Source: Telopea speciosissima
Taxonomy: Eukaryota > Streptophyta > Magnoliopsida > Proteales > Proteaceae
Length of the DNA: 64,000 bases
Direction: 5' to 3'
NCBI RefSeq assembly: GCF_018873765.1
Contig: NC_057926.1
Span: 50,087,043 to 50,151,042, forward strand
Position numbers and translations under genes: made by a program
Shown: piece by piece, positions 35,011-46,347 of the stretch
How the letters are laid out: each line of letters starts with the position of its first letter
Numbering within the stretch: position 1 is the first letter of the stretch
The notes under the pieces: model-generated
Told to the model about the DNA's origin: nothing
What the model saw: only the letters and a program-made list of their open reading frames with translations
Databases searched by the model: none

Positions 35011-35911
35011 CAACTAGCAGTGAGGCACTCCTAGACTCCTAGTGTACTGTCTGCTAAGTGCATCCCATAACACTAAGGCTCTCTTAGGTATCATTTTTAT
35101 TTTTGTTTCTGACACAAAAAAGTTTTTGCAGGTGTTTGGTATCATTTATGGACCCTATTTCTATTTAAAATAAATCAAAATAATAGAAAACCCATAATAC
35201 AGTCAAGACCCTATTATGTATTATGGTCAAAAATCATTTTTGATCATTTGTGAGGACACTTTCATGAGCATGTGGTCATAAGTCTCAAAATTGAAGGGTA
35301 AAATAGTCATTTTTTCTTTTTTTATTAGAAAGGCAAGCCCCCACCCCTTCTTCTTCCTCTTCTACCCCACCCGCCCCTTCCCCTTCTTATTCTTCCTAAA
35401 ACGCCACCCACCACCCGGTTCTTCTTCTTCCTCCTCTTGCAACCCCACCCGCCCCCACCCTTTTAACCTAACCCACCCCTTCCCCTCTCCACGGCCACCC
35501 TCACCCTACCCTTGCCTTCTCGTCCTTTCCACTTCTTCTTCTTCTTCTTCCTACAACCCCACCTTGGAAGGGGCGGGTCAAGATATTCCTCCTCTTGTTA
35601 CCTGCACCGTTGCACAGAGTGCTAACATGGTTGGTGTCAAGGAATGTGTGGGAAACAGTAGAATCAGAGAGTACCCAGATAAGGGATCTGTGGCATGGAG
35701 TGGCAATGATGATTAGTATCATGATGAAAGGTATCTGTTACCACCAACTTAGTTCCACGATTGATGAGGGGAAATTTGAGATCTCAAAGCTAATAGATGG
35801 ACTATCGAGTTAAATCCAATGTTGCCCTTGGTTCCGGCTTAATTGTATGGCTTGATGTGAGGTCTTCGAGCTAATTGGTAACCCCAGACTAGGTCCTATG
35901 AATTCTACCTC
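35011..35911. other. Gene-free, CT-rich stretch
   Basis: 35340-35560 is a C/CT-rich run (CTTCTTCTT and CCACCC blocks). The 141-codon open frame over it is a low-complexity artefact. No gene supported. Confidence 0.5.
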
Positions 35912-35926
35912 GTTGTATTCATTTCC

Positions 35927-36696
35927 GCAAAGTGACTATTTTAGATATCTAGGATCAATAATAAGTAAAGAAGGTAACATAGAGGATGATGTTACATAGA
36001 GAATTAAAGTGGGTTGGATGAAGTGGAGAGGTGCGTCCAGAGTGCTGTGTGACCGACGTATTCCTCTAAAACTTAAAGAAAAGTTCTATAGGACTGTTGT
36101 TCACCCGACCATGATGTATGGGGCAGAATGTTGGGCAGTTAAGAAGTGTTATATTGATAAGCTTTGTGTAGTTGAGATGAGGATGTTATGTTGGATGTGT
36201 GGAAAAACAAGGATAAAGTGCGTAATGAACATATAAGAGTGGACTTGGGAGTTGCCCCAGATCAATGGCAAACTCCAAGAGAGTCGTTTAAGATGGTATG
36301 ATCATATTCAACGGAGACCTAAAGACGCCCCAGTAAGGAGGAGTGATATGATTCCGATTGAAGGGGCTAAAAGAGCTAGGGGCAGACCTAAATGACCATA
36401 GGAGAAGTGGTGAGGAAGGACATGTATAGTCTAGGTCTGGTCCCAAGTATGGCCTCGAACAGAACCTATTGGAGGGCAAGGATCCATGTCGCTGACCCCA
36501 TTTAGCTGAGATTATCCTGACGTATTGGGCAGTGCCTTTTCCTTCGACTATCTTTCATCTTTCTATTTATTCCTCATTTTCCATTTGTCCTTTTTAGTAT
36601 ATCTTTGTTTTCTCTATTTTGTAGTGTTTGGATCGATGTAGCCGACCCCATTAAGTTGGGATAAGGCTTAGTTTGTTGTTGTTTAATTTTGTTGTT
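35927..36696 (+). mobile_element. 5'-truncated RTE LINE with target-site duplication
   Basis: A 3' end of an RTE-type LINE, about 770 bp. The visible reading is [71 protein letters not shown] and GAKRARGRPK, then the typical tail GTAGCCGACCCCATTAAGTTGGGATAAGG and a (TTG)n end. It has stops and at least two frameshifts. It is flanked by the 15-bp duplication gttgtattcatttcc (35912-35926 and 36697-36711), which fixes both ends and shows a truncated insertion by target-primed reverse transcription. Confidence 0.82.
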
Positions 36697-36776
36697 GTTG
36701 TATTCATTTCCTTATTTAAATCTGAAGTTTTCCTTGCCTCCATTATCGTTAATGAAAACCCATTATGAGAGACTGA

Positions 36777-36963
36777 CGGTGGTGAAATCAGTTTCCCTAC
36801 AGCACGGCCACACTATAGCTCATTAACAGAAAACTAGGAACAAGGTAGTGACCTAATGTAGATCGAAGCACGGTGGTGAAATCAGTTCCCATAAAGCACG
36901 GCCACACTATCACTCATTAACAGAGAACTAGGAACAAGGCAGTGACCTGATGTAGATCGAACC
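36777..36963. repeat. Tandem duplication, about 94-bp unit, two copies
   Basis: CGGTGGTGAAATCAGTT..GTAGATCGAAGCA at 36777-36870 is followed at once by a second copy at 36871-36963 with about 8 differences. A related phrase (TGGTGAAATTAGTTCCCTCC) appears at 37580-37600. Non-coding. Confidence 0.8.
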
Positions 36964-37029
36964 ATGAAGAACTCCCCCCCCCCCCCCCCAAAAAAAAAGA
37001 GTTACTGTTCACGTGAACGATACCTCGTG

Positions 37030-37520
37030 ATACTGCTCACGTGAACAGTGGTTTGGGGACTGATATGGACTGTGCTGGCTCAGAGTTGGTTTTTGGTGTT
37101 ACCTTTATTATTAGGCATTTATTTAGTTTCCTATTTGAGTTGTAATCCCAATTGGGAATCCTAGTTAGAGTCTAGTTTCTAATTTATAGGTTTTATAAAT
37201 TAGTTTCTTACTTAGATTAAGATTGAGTTGTCTAATTATAAATAATGTATGTGGCTGAACAGAAAAGAGACAGATTGAAGATAAATGAGCTGTTGATGAA
37301 GCTGTGAGATGCGGCAACGGTGAGATACCGTCGGTAAGAAACCCTGGGTGAGAGGATGATGGGCTGAGATAGCTGATCCTATCCCCCCCCTTCTATATCC
37401 CTTTCTTCTTCTTTCCTAACCTTTGATGTTCTTCTTCATATGTAAACAGAAAATAGCAATAAAGAAGAGTTTCAACTTCCAGTTATTTAATTTTATTCCT
37501 TTTACTGTATTGAACCTGTT
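37030..37520 (+). mobile_element. Possible solo LTR, ends unresolved
   Basis: Starts with CTCACGTGAACAGTGG-type sequence; contains TCTAATTATAAATAATG (TATA-like) and later GCAATAAAGAAGAG (poly-A-signal-like). This layout is usual for plant LTRs. I could not define both ends or a target duplication. Non-coding fossil. Confidence 0.35.
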
Positions 37521-38039
37521 GCAAACGATCTCCCACTGGTTTCCCTGGTTCGAGGTCGAGTTTGCATTAGTGACTATGGTGAAATTAGTTCCCTCCACCC
37601 TGTCCCGCACCAATGTGAGGCTCTACAAACGCGAATCGATAATCCCATTCCCACTCTGCTAAGGTTTTGAGTCATAGATTTGGAAAGGAAGATGGATGAA
37701 GGGGGAAATTCTTCACCTACTACTTAAACTATATATGGGCTTTGACCCTATTTCTTTAAAAAATGTTATAAAAATTGTTTACACATAGGTAGTTACCAAA
37801 CAGTTTTTCATTCTCAACTCTATTATGTCTAACAATTACCAAAAGGTTTCCTTTTTCGATCAAAAATGATTTGCATTAATGGTTTTTTTTTAAAATAGGT
37901 CATAATAAGAACCCTGATACCCAGAACCATATTTAGCTCCCCCCCCCCCCCCCCCAAATGAAGTAATTTTATATAAGAAAAGAGAAGGTGCTAACTCCGC
38001 CAGTGTTTGCTTCCGGTCCCAAACCTGGATAAAGGAGGT
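37521..38039. other. Gene-free spacer
   Basis: AT-rich, with an 18-nt C homopolymer near 37939-37956. No gene supported. Confidence 0.5.
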
Positions 38040-39568
38040 GGTTGGTGTGTCAGGTCGGCAGCCGGCACCGGAAGAAACCCCTAGCCAAACCCTTTTACCT
38101 GGATGCTACAACCTTATATTATAAAGATTATACTAGGGTGTTCCACGACAGAATAAGCGACACGTTACACTATGACTTGGATGTAGTGAAAAGTGAGCAA
38201 GGATTAGCTAGGGCATCCTCTCTAAGCGATGTGCCGCGTTGGCACCCGGATGTGGTGACAAGTAGGGAGATAAAATTATATCCACCAAGCTTGTGTTGGA
38301 GAAAGAGATTGTCAATATAATTAGCACTTACGCGCCTCATGTAGGATTGGATGAAAGTAGTTAGTTACAATTCTGGGAACACGTGGATGGATTAGTGCAA
38401 GGTTTTAGTCAAGAAGAAAAGATTATTATAAGGGAGTATAGAAATCTGATATTTTAGATTACAATAATCTCTCTTTTATCAACTTGTGGTATCCCTGTTT
38501 TGAGTTCATTTTGGGAAAGAGCATAGAGGCTATGAAGGTCGGAATGTGTACATGGAGGATATGGTTTTGGAGAGATGAATGAGTTGGGATCCCAGTTTTG
38601 GATTTTGTCGCGGCTTATGATTTATCTATTGTTAACACTTACTTTGAAAAGAGAGGAGCATTTAGTTACCCTCAAAAGTGAGCACCATAGTAGCCAAATA
38701 GATTTCTTCCTAACTAGAATGTCTAATAGATTGTTATGTAAGGACTGTAAGGTTATACCAGAGGAGAGCCTAACCATACAACATAGATTATTGGTCATGG
38801 ATATGTGTCTCATGACCCTCACCAGACATAAAGCTGATGTGAGGGTGAGCTTATTTGCCCTAGGATAAGGTGGAGCTTAAAGGAGATACTTTGAAATCAT
38901 TTAATGATGAAGTGGTCAAACAAGGAAAGTAGGACGTTAAGGGAGACACTAATACGATGTGGAATGAGATGACTACTTGTACTAAGAAGGTTGCTAAAGA
39001 TGTCCTCGGCAAATCAAAAGGACAACGCCATTCCTCTAGAGACACTTGGTGGTGGGATGAAGAGATTTAAGCTGCCATTAAGACTAAGAAAGCTAGTTTT
39101 AGAAAATGACAAAGGACTAAGGATGTAGAGGATCTACAAAGGTATAAATTTTCCGGACATGAAGGTAAGAAGATTGTGGCAAAAACAAGGGCGAAGAATA
39201 TGAAGATCTTTATAACAATCTGAACACAAAGGAAGGGGAAAAAGCTATCTATATAACGGGAGGGAAAGGAAGAGTAAAGATCTCAACCATGTTAGATGTA
39301 TTAAAAGTGAAATGGTAAAGTACTAATAAGGGATGGACATAAGAGATGGGAAGGTTATTTTTGCAGCCTACTAATTGAAGAAACTTTGAGTAATAGTGTT
39401 CCGGAAGACTGCATTACCTATCAAGAAACCACATGTCGCAGATATATACGAAAAATTAGGGTACCTGAAGTAAAAGAAGCTTTAAGGAGGATGAAAGTAG
39501 GCAAGATACAAGGCCCAGATGAGGTCCTATAGAAATATGGAAGAGCATAGTAATCTGTGGTTTGTCTT

Positions 39569-39833
39569 TGTTATCGTGATCTGGGTATTAGCGCAGAGAG
39601 CTAATACCGAGATCATAATGAGAAGGGTATTTCAGTCTAATATGTTGGCAGGGTGTTTCTTTTATTTTATTTAGGTGTTTACTATTTTACCCTTTAAGTG
39701 ATTGATATAATGAAGATTGAGAGGAGAGTTACACATATCGTGGAACTCCCCCAGTTCTACTGAATCTCGCCTCCTCCTCTCTCTTGGCTTCTTCTTCTTC
39801 ATTTTCTTCCTTCTTTTTCTTTAGTATTTATCA
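39569..39833 (+). repeat. Left LTR of the copia element
   Basis: 265 bp, TG..CA ends. It contains TTAGCGCAGAGAGCTAATA, a short palindrome, near its start. The right LTR is about 22 bp longer, mainly from extra CTT repeats. Confidence 0.92.
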
Positions 39834-40279
39834 TGGTATCAGAGCTGTAAGGGTTGTTACATACTTCGTGGATCATTGGTTCCCTTCTTTACAGCATTCG
39901 ATTGAAGAAATAATTTTTTTGAAGATTTGCAGCACTTGCGGCTTCTCCTATTTTCTGTTTGAAGGGGTGCAGCACCCTATGCTGTTTTCTGGATTGGTTT
40001 AGAGACTAGTTCATGATATGAATTAAGAACTAGGTCTCTCCCTTTTTTGTTTAAGGATTATTCGAAGGAGTTATTAGATGAGGTGACGATTTTGTCAGGA
40101 TTTTGTTGAGAAGATCGATTGCTGTCTCTACTGTTGGTTTCAGATTTTTCAAGGTTTTATCTGAGGGAGTTATTTGCTGTCCTTATTGATTTCTATCAAG
40201 GTTCTTCAGTCTTGATCGACTTCTGTCCCTGTTTTCAGTATTTTTCAGTTTCTTTTGTCTTCACTTCATCAAGTAAATC

Positions 40280-41250
40280 ATGGATGATGAGCCGAAACCT
40301 GTTGAGGGTTCAAAGTCGGTCACAACAGAAATTTTTTCTTCCTCTTCAAATCGTATTACCGAGAAGAAGTTGGAAGGGGTTACCAATTTTTTGCAGTGGA
40401 AGAAAATTGTTCCCCTAGTGTTAACTGGCCGTGATCAGCATAAACATCTATTCGAAACCAAGCCTGAGAATGACTCTTCGTGGGAGACAGTTGATGCTCG
40501 AATATTGGGACAGATGCCGAATTCTATGGATCACCAAATTATGGACCTAGTGACACACATTGACACAGTGAAGGAGTTGTGGGAGTATCTTAATATCTTG
40601 TATTCTAGACAAAACAATCTGTCCCGTATTTATGACTTGTCCCAAGAGTTCTACAGGGCTGATAGGAAGGGTCATACTTTGACCCAGTACTTTGCTGATT
40701 TTAAGAGAATGTATGAAGAGCTTAATTCCTTACTTCCTATCACTGCCAATGTGGAACAAACGCAGAACTAGCGGGAACAACTTGCTGTTATGGGTTTTTT
40801 GGGAGGTCTTGGGAAAGAGTTTGACTCTGTTCGTTCCCAAATTCTTGGTGGTGACAAAGTAGCCACTTTGTCTAAAACCTTTTCCAGGGTTCTTCGTGTC
40901 TCTCGGGAACACACTACTGATGGTGATACTTCAGCCCTGGCTTCTTTTCCATCCAACCGTGTGCCCAACAGTGGGGCTGGTGGTGGTGGTGGCCGTGGTC
41001 GTGGTGGTAGGGCTGGTGTTTCTAGTAAGGCACCTACCTTGGGTACTCAGGATACCTCTGATGTTTCTGGTGGTTCCGTGCGCACTTGTCATCATTGTGG
41101 TCGTCCAGGACATATCCAACGTTTCTGTTGGAAACTACATGGCAAACCAACTCAGCAACAGTTTGCCAATTCTGCTACAGCGGATTCTCCTGTTTCTCCA
41201 CAGACTGAGGGTAAGACTGTGAAGATGTCTGATGATGAATATGCCCGTTA
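40280..41250 (+). pseudogene. copia gag region, fossil
   Basis: Resembles plant copia gag: an N-terminal region with LEGVTNFLQWKKIV, the core EGVTNF../LWEYLNILYSRQNNLSRIYDL-type segment, a Gly/Arg-rich linker and a CCHC zinc knuckle (CHHCGRPGHIQRFC). In a live element it would form the particle and bind RNA. This copy is not intact. Confidence 0.85.
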
Positions 41251-41329
41251 AACACAGTTTCAGATTTCTCCACCAGCCTAGCCTCCAACTGCGACCTTTG
41301 TTCAGACAGGTAATGCCACTGCATGCCTT

Positions 41330-44300
41330 TCGACTGTCTCTTCCCGTCCCTGGATCATTGATTCAGGGGCCTCCGAGCACATGACTGATGTTTTAGGTAT
41401 ACTTTCTTCTTTTCAGCAATCCTCTTCGAGTGTCACTTTAGCTAATGGTTCCTGGCTAAGGTGACTGTATCTGTAATCGCCCATGTTACACCTTCTCTTT
41501 CTTTGTCTTTGTTCTTTATGTTCTTGATTTTCCGTTTAACTTTTTCTCTGTTAGTCGGTTTATTAAATCCCATAACTGTTCTGTAACATTTTCTTCTGAC
41601 TCTTGTGTATTTCAGGATCTTTCGTTGAAGAGGATGATTGGTAGAGGTCGTGCATCAGGGGGACTTTACATACTTGCGGACACTTCAACTATGGCGTGTA
41701 CCGGTGTGGCGTCACCCCAGCAGATTCATTGACGTTTGGGTCATCCTTCGTTGGAGAGTTTGAAGCTTCTTGATGGTCGTTTTCGGTCTATTTCTAGTTT
41801 TAATTGTGAGTCGTGTCAATTTGGGAAACTCCATCGTGCGAGTTATCCACCTAGAGTCAATAAACGGTTTGACCAACCACTGTCTTTAGGTCATTTGGAT
41901 GTTTGGGGTCCATGTCCTGTCGTTTCCACTTTAGGTTTTCGTTACTTTGTAACTTTTGTTGATGATTATTCCAGGGTTACCTGGATCTATTTAATGAAAA
42001 ATCGTTCCGAGTTATTTTCTATATTATGTGCATTTGTGAATGAAGTGAATAATCAGTTTTCACACTCTTTGCTTGTTCTTCGTAGTGATAATGCTAAGGA
42101 ATATTTCTCTGCTCCTTTTGCTGATTTTATGACTCAGTGTGGTATTATTCATCAGTCCTCTTGTGCCTACACCCCTCAACAAAATGGTGTGGCTGAGAGA
42201 AAAAATAGACATTTGATGGAGGTTACTCGATGTCTCTTGTTTAAGATGAAAGTGCCTAAATCCTTTTGAGCAGATGTTGTTTTAACCTCGTGTTATGTCA
42301 TTAATCGTATGCCTTCTTCGGTTTTACATGGTAGTATTCCTTTTTCTTTATTGTTTCCTTCTGAGCTACTATTTGTTTTGCCACCACGTGTGTTTGGTAG
42401 TGTTTGCTTTATTAGTGATCATTGTCCAGGAGTTTCCAAGTTGGATCCTTAGGCTCTCAAGTGCATGTTTGTTGTTTATTCTCGCACTCAAAAGGGTTAT
42501 CGTTGCTATTCTTTTGACTTGCGAAAATATTTTGTTACTGCTGATGTATCTTTCTTTGAGTCTACACCGTTCGTTCATTTTTCTAGTCGTGTGTCGACTT
42601 GGATGATGATATTCTATTCTTGTTGTTCGGTCTCATCGTTCACCATGCTCGCAGGCTACCTCATTACCGACACCTCAACCTAGTGTGTATCAACGTCACC
42701 ATTGGAAAGTATGTCCTTGGACCCCTGCTACATCGACTTCTACGCTATCTCCTACTTTGCCGGCAGATCCTGTGATAGGTAATGATCCTCCTCCTTTGGA
42801 CCCTTCTTCTGATCTTGATATTCCTATTGCTCGTCGTAAAAGGGTTAGGCTTGTACCCAACACCCCATTTCTAACTTTGTTTCTTATGATAGTTTGTCTT
42901 CCACCTTGCATTCTTGTTTACATATTGTTGAGCATCATCCTGTTCCTAAGTCTGTCGCAGAGGCATTGTCTAATCCTGGTTGGAGGGCTGCTATGGGTGA
43001 GGAATTATCGGCATTGGAAGAAAATCAGACTTGGGATCTTGTTCCCTTACCTTCGGGGAAGACTGCTATTGGTTGTCGCTGGGTGTATGTGGTGAAGGTG
43101 AATCCTGATGGGTCCTTGGCTCGCTTGAAAGCCCGTCTGGTTGCTAAGGGGTATGCCCAAGTATATGGTTTGGATTACTTGGATACCTTTTCACCCGTGG
43201 CAAAGCTTACTTCTGTTCGTATTTTGATATCTCTTGCTGCTTTATCATTGGCCCTTATATCAGCTTGATGTCAAGAATGCATTCTTGCATGGTGATTTAC
43301 ATGAAGAGGTTTATATGGAGCAACCTCCTGGGTTTGTTGCTCAGGGGGAGTCTGGCTTGGTGTGTAAATTGAAGAAATCTCTCTATGGGCTGAAACAGTC
43401 CCCTAGAGCTTGGTTCGGCAGGTTTACTGAAATTGTGTTAGAGTTTGGGTTGACACGGTGTAATAGTGATCATTCTGTATTTTTCCGCTGTTCTGGAGGT
43501 GGAAAACTGTTTCTTGTGGTTTATGTTGATGATATAGTCATCACAGGAGATGATGTTTCTGGAATTGATGGTTTGAAGGCACACTTGCAGCAGAAATTTC
43601 AGACCAAGGACTTGGGAAAGCTGAAATATTTTTTGGGTGTGGAAGTTGCTCAATCAAAGAAAGGGATCTTGCTCTCACAGAGGAAATACGTTCTTGATCT
43701 TTTGTCAGAGACAGGAATGCTAGGTTCTAATCCTCTAGATACTCCTATGGATCCTAACTTAAAACTTGCTGCAGAGGATGGTGAGATTTTAGGTAATCCA
43801 GAAAAGTATCGAATGCTTGTTGGTAAATTGAATTATCTCACGATGACTAGGCCTGATATAGCTTTTCCGGTTAGTGTGGTGAGTTAGTTTCTGTATGCTC
43901 CTCGGACAACTCATTGGGAGGTTGTTGTGCATATTTTACGCTATCTTAAAAAGGCTCCTGGACGTGGTCTTCTCTACAGTGATCATGGTCATGGGCAGAT
44001 AGTAGGTTTTTCAGATGCTGACTGGGCAGGATCTCCAGTTGATAGACGATCTACTACAGGTTACTGTGTCTTCCTTGGTGGAAATTTGGTGTCCTGGAAG
44101 AGTAAAAAACAGACAGTTGTTGCCCGCTCCAGTGCAGAGTCAGAATACAGGGCTATGGCACATGTTACCTGTGAGTTGATGTGGGTAAAGCAATTAATGA
44201 CTGAACTTGGCTTTGTTGATGGTGCTCCAATGAAACTGAGGTGTGATAATCAAGTTGCTGTCCATATTGCTTCAAATCCGGTGTTTCATGAGAGGACGAA

Positions 44301-44478
44301 ACACATTGAAGTTGATTGTCATTTCATTCGAGAAAAGTTACAACAAGGTTTGATTTCTCCTGGCCATGTCCGTATAGGAGAACAACTCGCAGACGTGTTC
44401 ACAAAGTCATTGGAAAGTACAAGAGTGGATTATATTTGTAACAAGCTGGGCATGATTGACATCTATGCTCCAGCTTGA
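41330..44478 (+). pseudogene. copia pol region, fossil
   Basis: Parts in order: protease core (WIIDSGASEHM, about 41350), integrase (HLGHPSLESL-type zinc region, CESCQFGKLH, then a core with YTPQQNGVAERKN, about 41740-42270), reverse transcriptase ([40 protein letters not shown], about 42950-43880) and RNase H (FSDADWAGSPVDRRSTTG to KHIEVDCHFIREK, about 43930-44478). Broken; the lineage within copia was not assigned. Confidence 0.88.
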
Positions 44479-44485
44479 GGGGGAG

Positions 44486-44772
44486 TGTTATCGTGATCTG
44501 GGTATTAGCGCAGAGAGCTAATACCGAGATCATAATGAGAAGGGTATTTCAGTCTAATATGTTGGTAGGGTGTTTCTTTTATTTTATTTAGGTGTTTACT
44601 ATTTTGCCCTTTAAGTGATTGATATAATGAAGATTGAGAGGAGAGTTACACATATCGTGGAACTCTCCTAGTTCTGCTGAATCTCACCTCCTCCTCTCTC
44701 TCGGCTTCTCTTCTTCTTCTTCTTCTTCTTCTTCTTCTTCATTTTCTTCTTCTTTTTCTTCAGTATTTATCA
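44486..44772 (+). repeat. Right LTR of the copia element
   Basis: 287 bp, starting TGTTATCGTG and ending TATTTATCA. It carries a run of about 10 CTT units (about 44707-44740) where the left LTR has about 4. Confidence 0.92.
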
Positions 44773-45835
44773 ATCCTGGCTGACCAATTTTGTTTAAAAA
44801 GGTTATGAGCACAAGGAAAATGCCAGATGAATGGGGGAGAAGCATTGTGGTTCTGATTTACAAAAATAAAGATGATATTTAGAGCTCAATAACTATAGAG
44901 GCATAAACCAAATGAGTCATACTATGAAATTATAAGATAGAGTTATTGAAACCCACCTGGGACAAGAAACTACTATTACAGAGAACGAATTTGGTTTTAT
45001 ACCAAGAAGATCTATGACAAAAGCTATTTACTTACTTAGGAGGGTCATGGAAAGATTTAGAGATTGCAAGAAGGGTCTCCATATGGTCTTTATTGACCTA
45101 GAAAAAGCTTATGACAAAGTCCCTAGAGAGTTAATCTGGCAAGTACTAGAGAAGAGAAGTTTTTCAAATAAATATGTGGATATAATTAAAGATATGTACG
45201 ATGGTACGGTGACAAGAGTAAGAATTGTGAAGGGCCAAGTTAGTGAATTCCCAATTACAATTGGATTACACCAAGGATCAGCTTTAAGCCTTTATTTGTT
45301 TGCATTTAGCATAGATGATTTAATCAAAGACATTCAAGATGAGGTTCCTTGGTGTATGCTTTTTGCTGATTATATTGTTTTGGTGGATGAGACAAAAGCA
45401 GGGATTAACGCCAAGTTGGAGTTGTGGAGATCAACATTGGATTCAAAAGATTTTACGATAGGTAGAACAAAGACAGAGTATATAGTGTGTAACTTTGGTT
45501 ACATTAGGACGGATAATGAGATGGAGAAAATTGATGAGAGAAAGATTCTGCATAGTGATTACTTATTTACTTTAGGTATCTAGGCTCATTCATAAATAAA
45601 GAGGATATAGAGGATGATGTTTCATTGAGAATTAAAATAAGATGGATGAAGTGGAGAGGTGCGTTCGAAGTATTGTGTATCAGCATATTCCTTTAAAACT
45701 TAAAGGAAATTTTTATAGGACAGTCATACAACCGCTATGATGTATGGTGCAGAACGTTGGACAATTAAGAAGCATCATGTAAAACTCATTGGAGCAGAGA
45801 TGAGGATGTTGAGATGGATGAGTGGCAAAACTTTT

Positions 45836-46347
45836 TTGATTGGACAGTTTGATATGCTTGCGCATCAAGGCTTTGGGAAAAGGGAAAAGTATACAGAGGT
45901 TGGAAGGATTAACATCGCAGAATGAATCCGAAGAAGTGAAAAAAACCAGTAAATAAATGAAGAAAGAGGCAAGGGTACTCGTAGATCAGCTATATAGAAC
46001 GGCTATCACCCTAGAAAAAAGTTGAAAAACACGCACCCTTGGACAGAGTAAAGTGTTGGTGTTGCTTGTTGGATTCGCACCCTAGCTGATCTACGAGCCA
46101 TGATCGAACTCCCCATGAGATTCATAGTTGCATTACTTATAGCTTCCTTGTTCGTACACAAAGCGGATTTGGAATTGTCTATCATTCCAAGGCATAAGTT
46201 GTATCCATGCGTTTCATATTCTCCTAGAATTCGCTCCTAGAAATATAGCCATCCCTACCTCCCCCCAACGTCAATCCCACGATTTTTTATCCATTCTTAT
46301 TCAATCACAGTAGGGGAGCAACTCAAAATAGAAAAACTTAGATGAAG
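45836..46347. other. Insert in the LINE, partly plastid-derived (NUPT or via mitochondrion)
   Basis: LINE sequence stops after ATGAGTGGCAAAAC and resumes with GATGAAGGATACAGTAAGG. The right half (about 46095-46345) is the start of plastid 16S rRNA plus its upstream leader in reverse orientation: GATCGAACTCCCCATGAGA, TTGCATTACTTATAGCTTCC, CCAAGGCATAAGTTGTATCC and GAGCAACTCAAAATAGAAAA. It has only modest divergence from the plastid sequence I know. The left 260 bp (45836-46094) I cannot place; it could be mitochondrial or another plastid piece. Confidence 0.75.
45978..46097. repeat. Perfect 15-bp inverted repeat inside the organelle-type insert
   Basis: CTCGTAGATCAGCTA at 45978-45992 is repeated exactly inverted at 46083-46097, just where the plastid-like part begins. 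The loop is 90 nt. Confidence 0.8.

Larger units (their letters stand above)
39569..44772 (+). mobile_element. Ty1/copia LTR retrotransposon, fossil
   Basis: Two LTRs (39569-39833, 44486-44772) start TGTTATCGTGATCTGG and end TATTTATCA. The primer-binding site TGGTATCAGAGC directly follows the left LTR; a purine tract (GAGGGGGAG) precedes the right one. Internal order is gag, protease, integrase, reverse transcriptase, RNase H, the order that defines copia, with no envelope gene. It is broken, with roughly five to ten interruptions. The LTRs differ by about 3 percent outside a CTT expansion, so the insertion is fairly recent, perhaps one to a few million years. It lies inside an RTE LINE. The flanks gtctt/atcct are a possible eroded 5-bp duplication. 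Confidence 0.92.

Noticed and set aside
35291-35716. 141-codon Pro/Ser-rich open frame on +
   Set aside because: Made by a CT/C-rich low-complexity tract; no family resemblance and an overlapping frame on the other strand.
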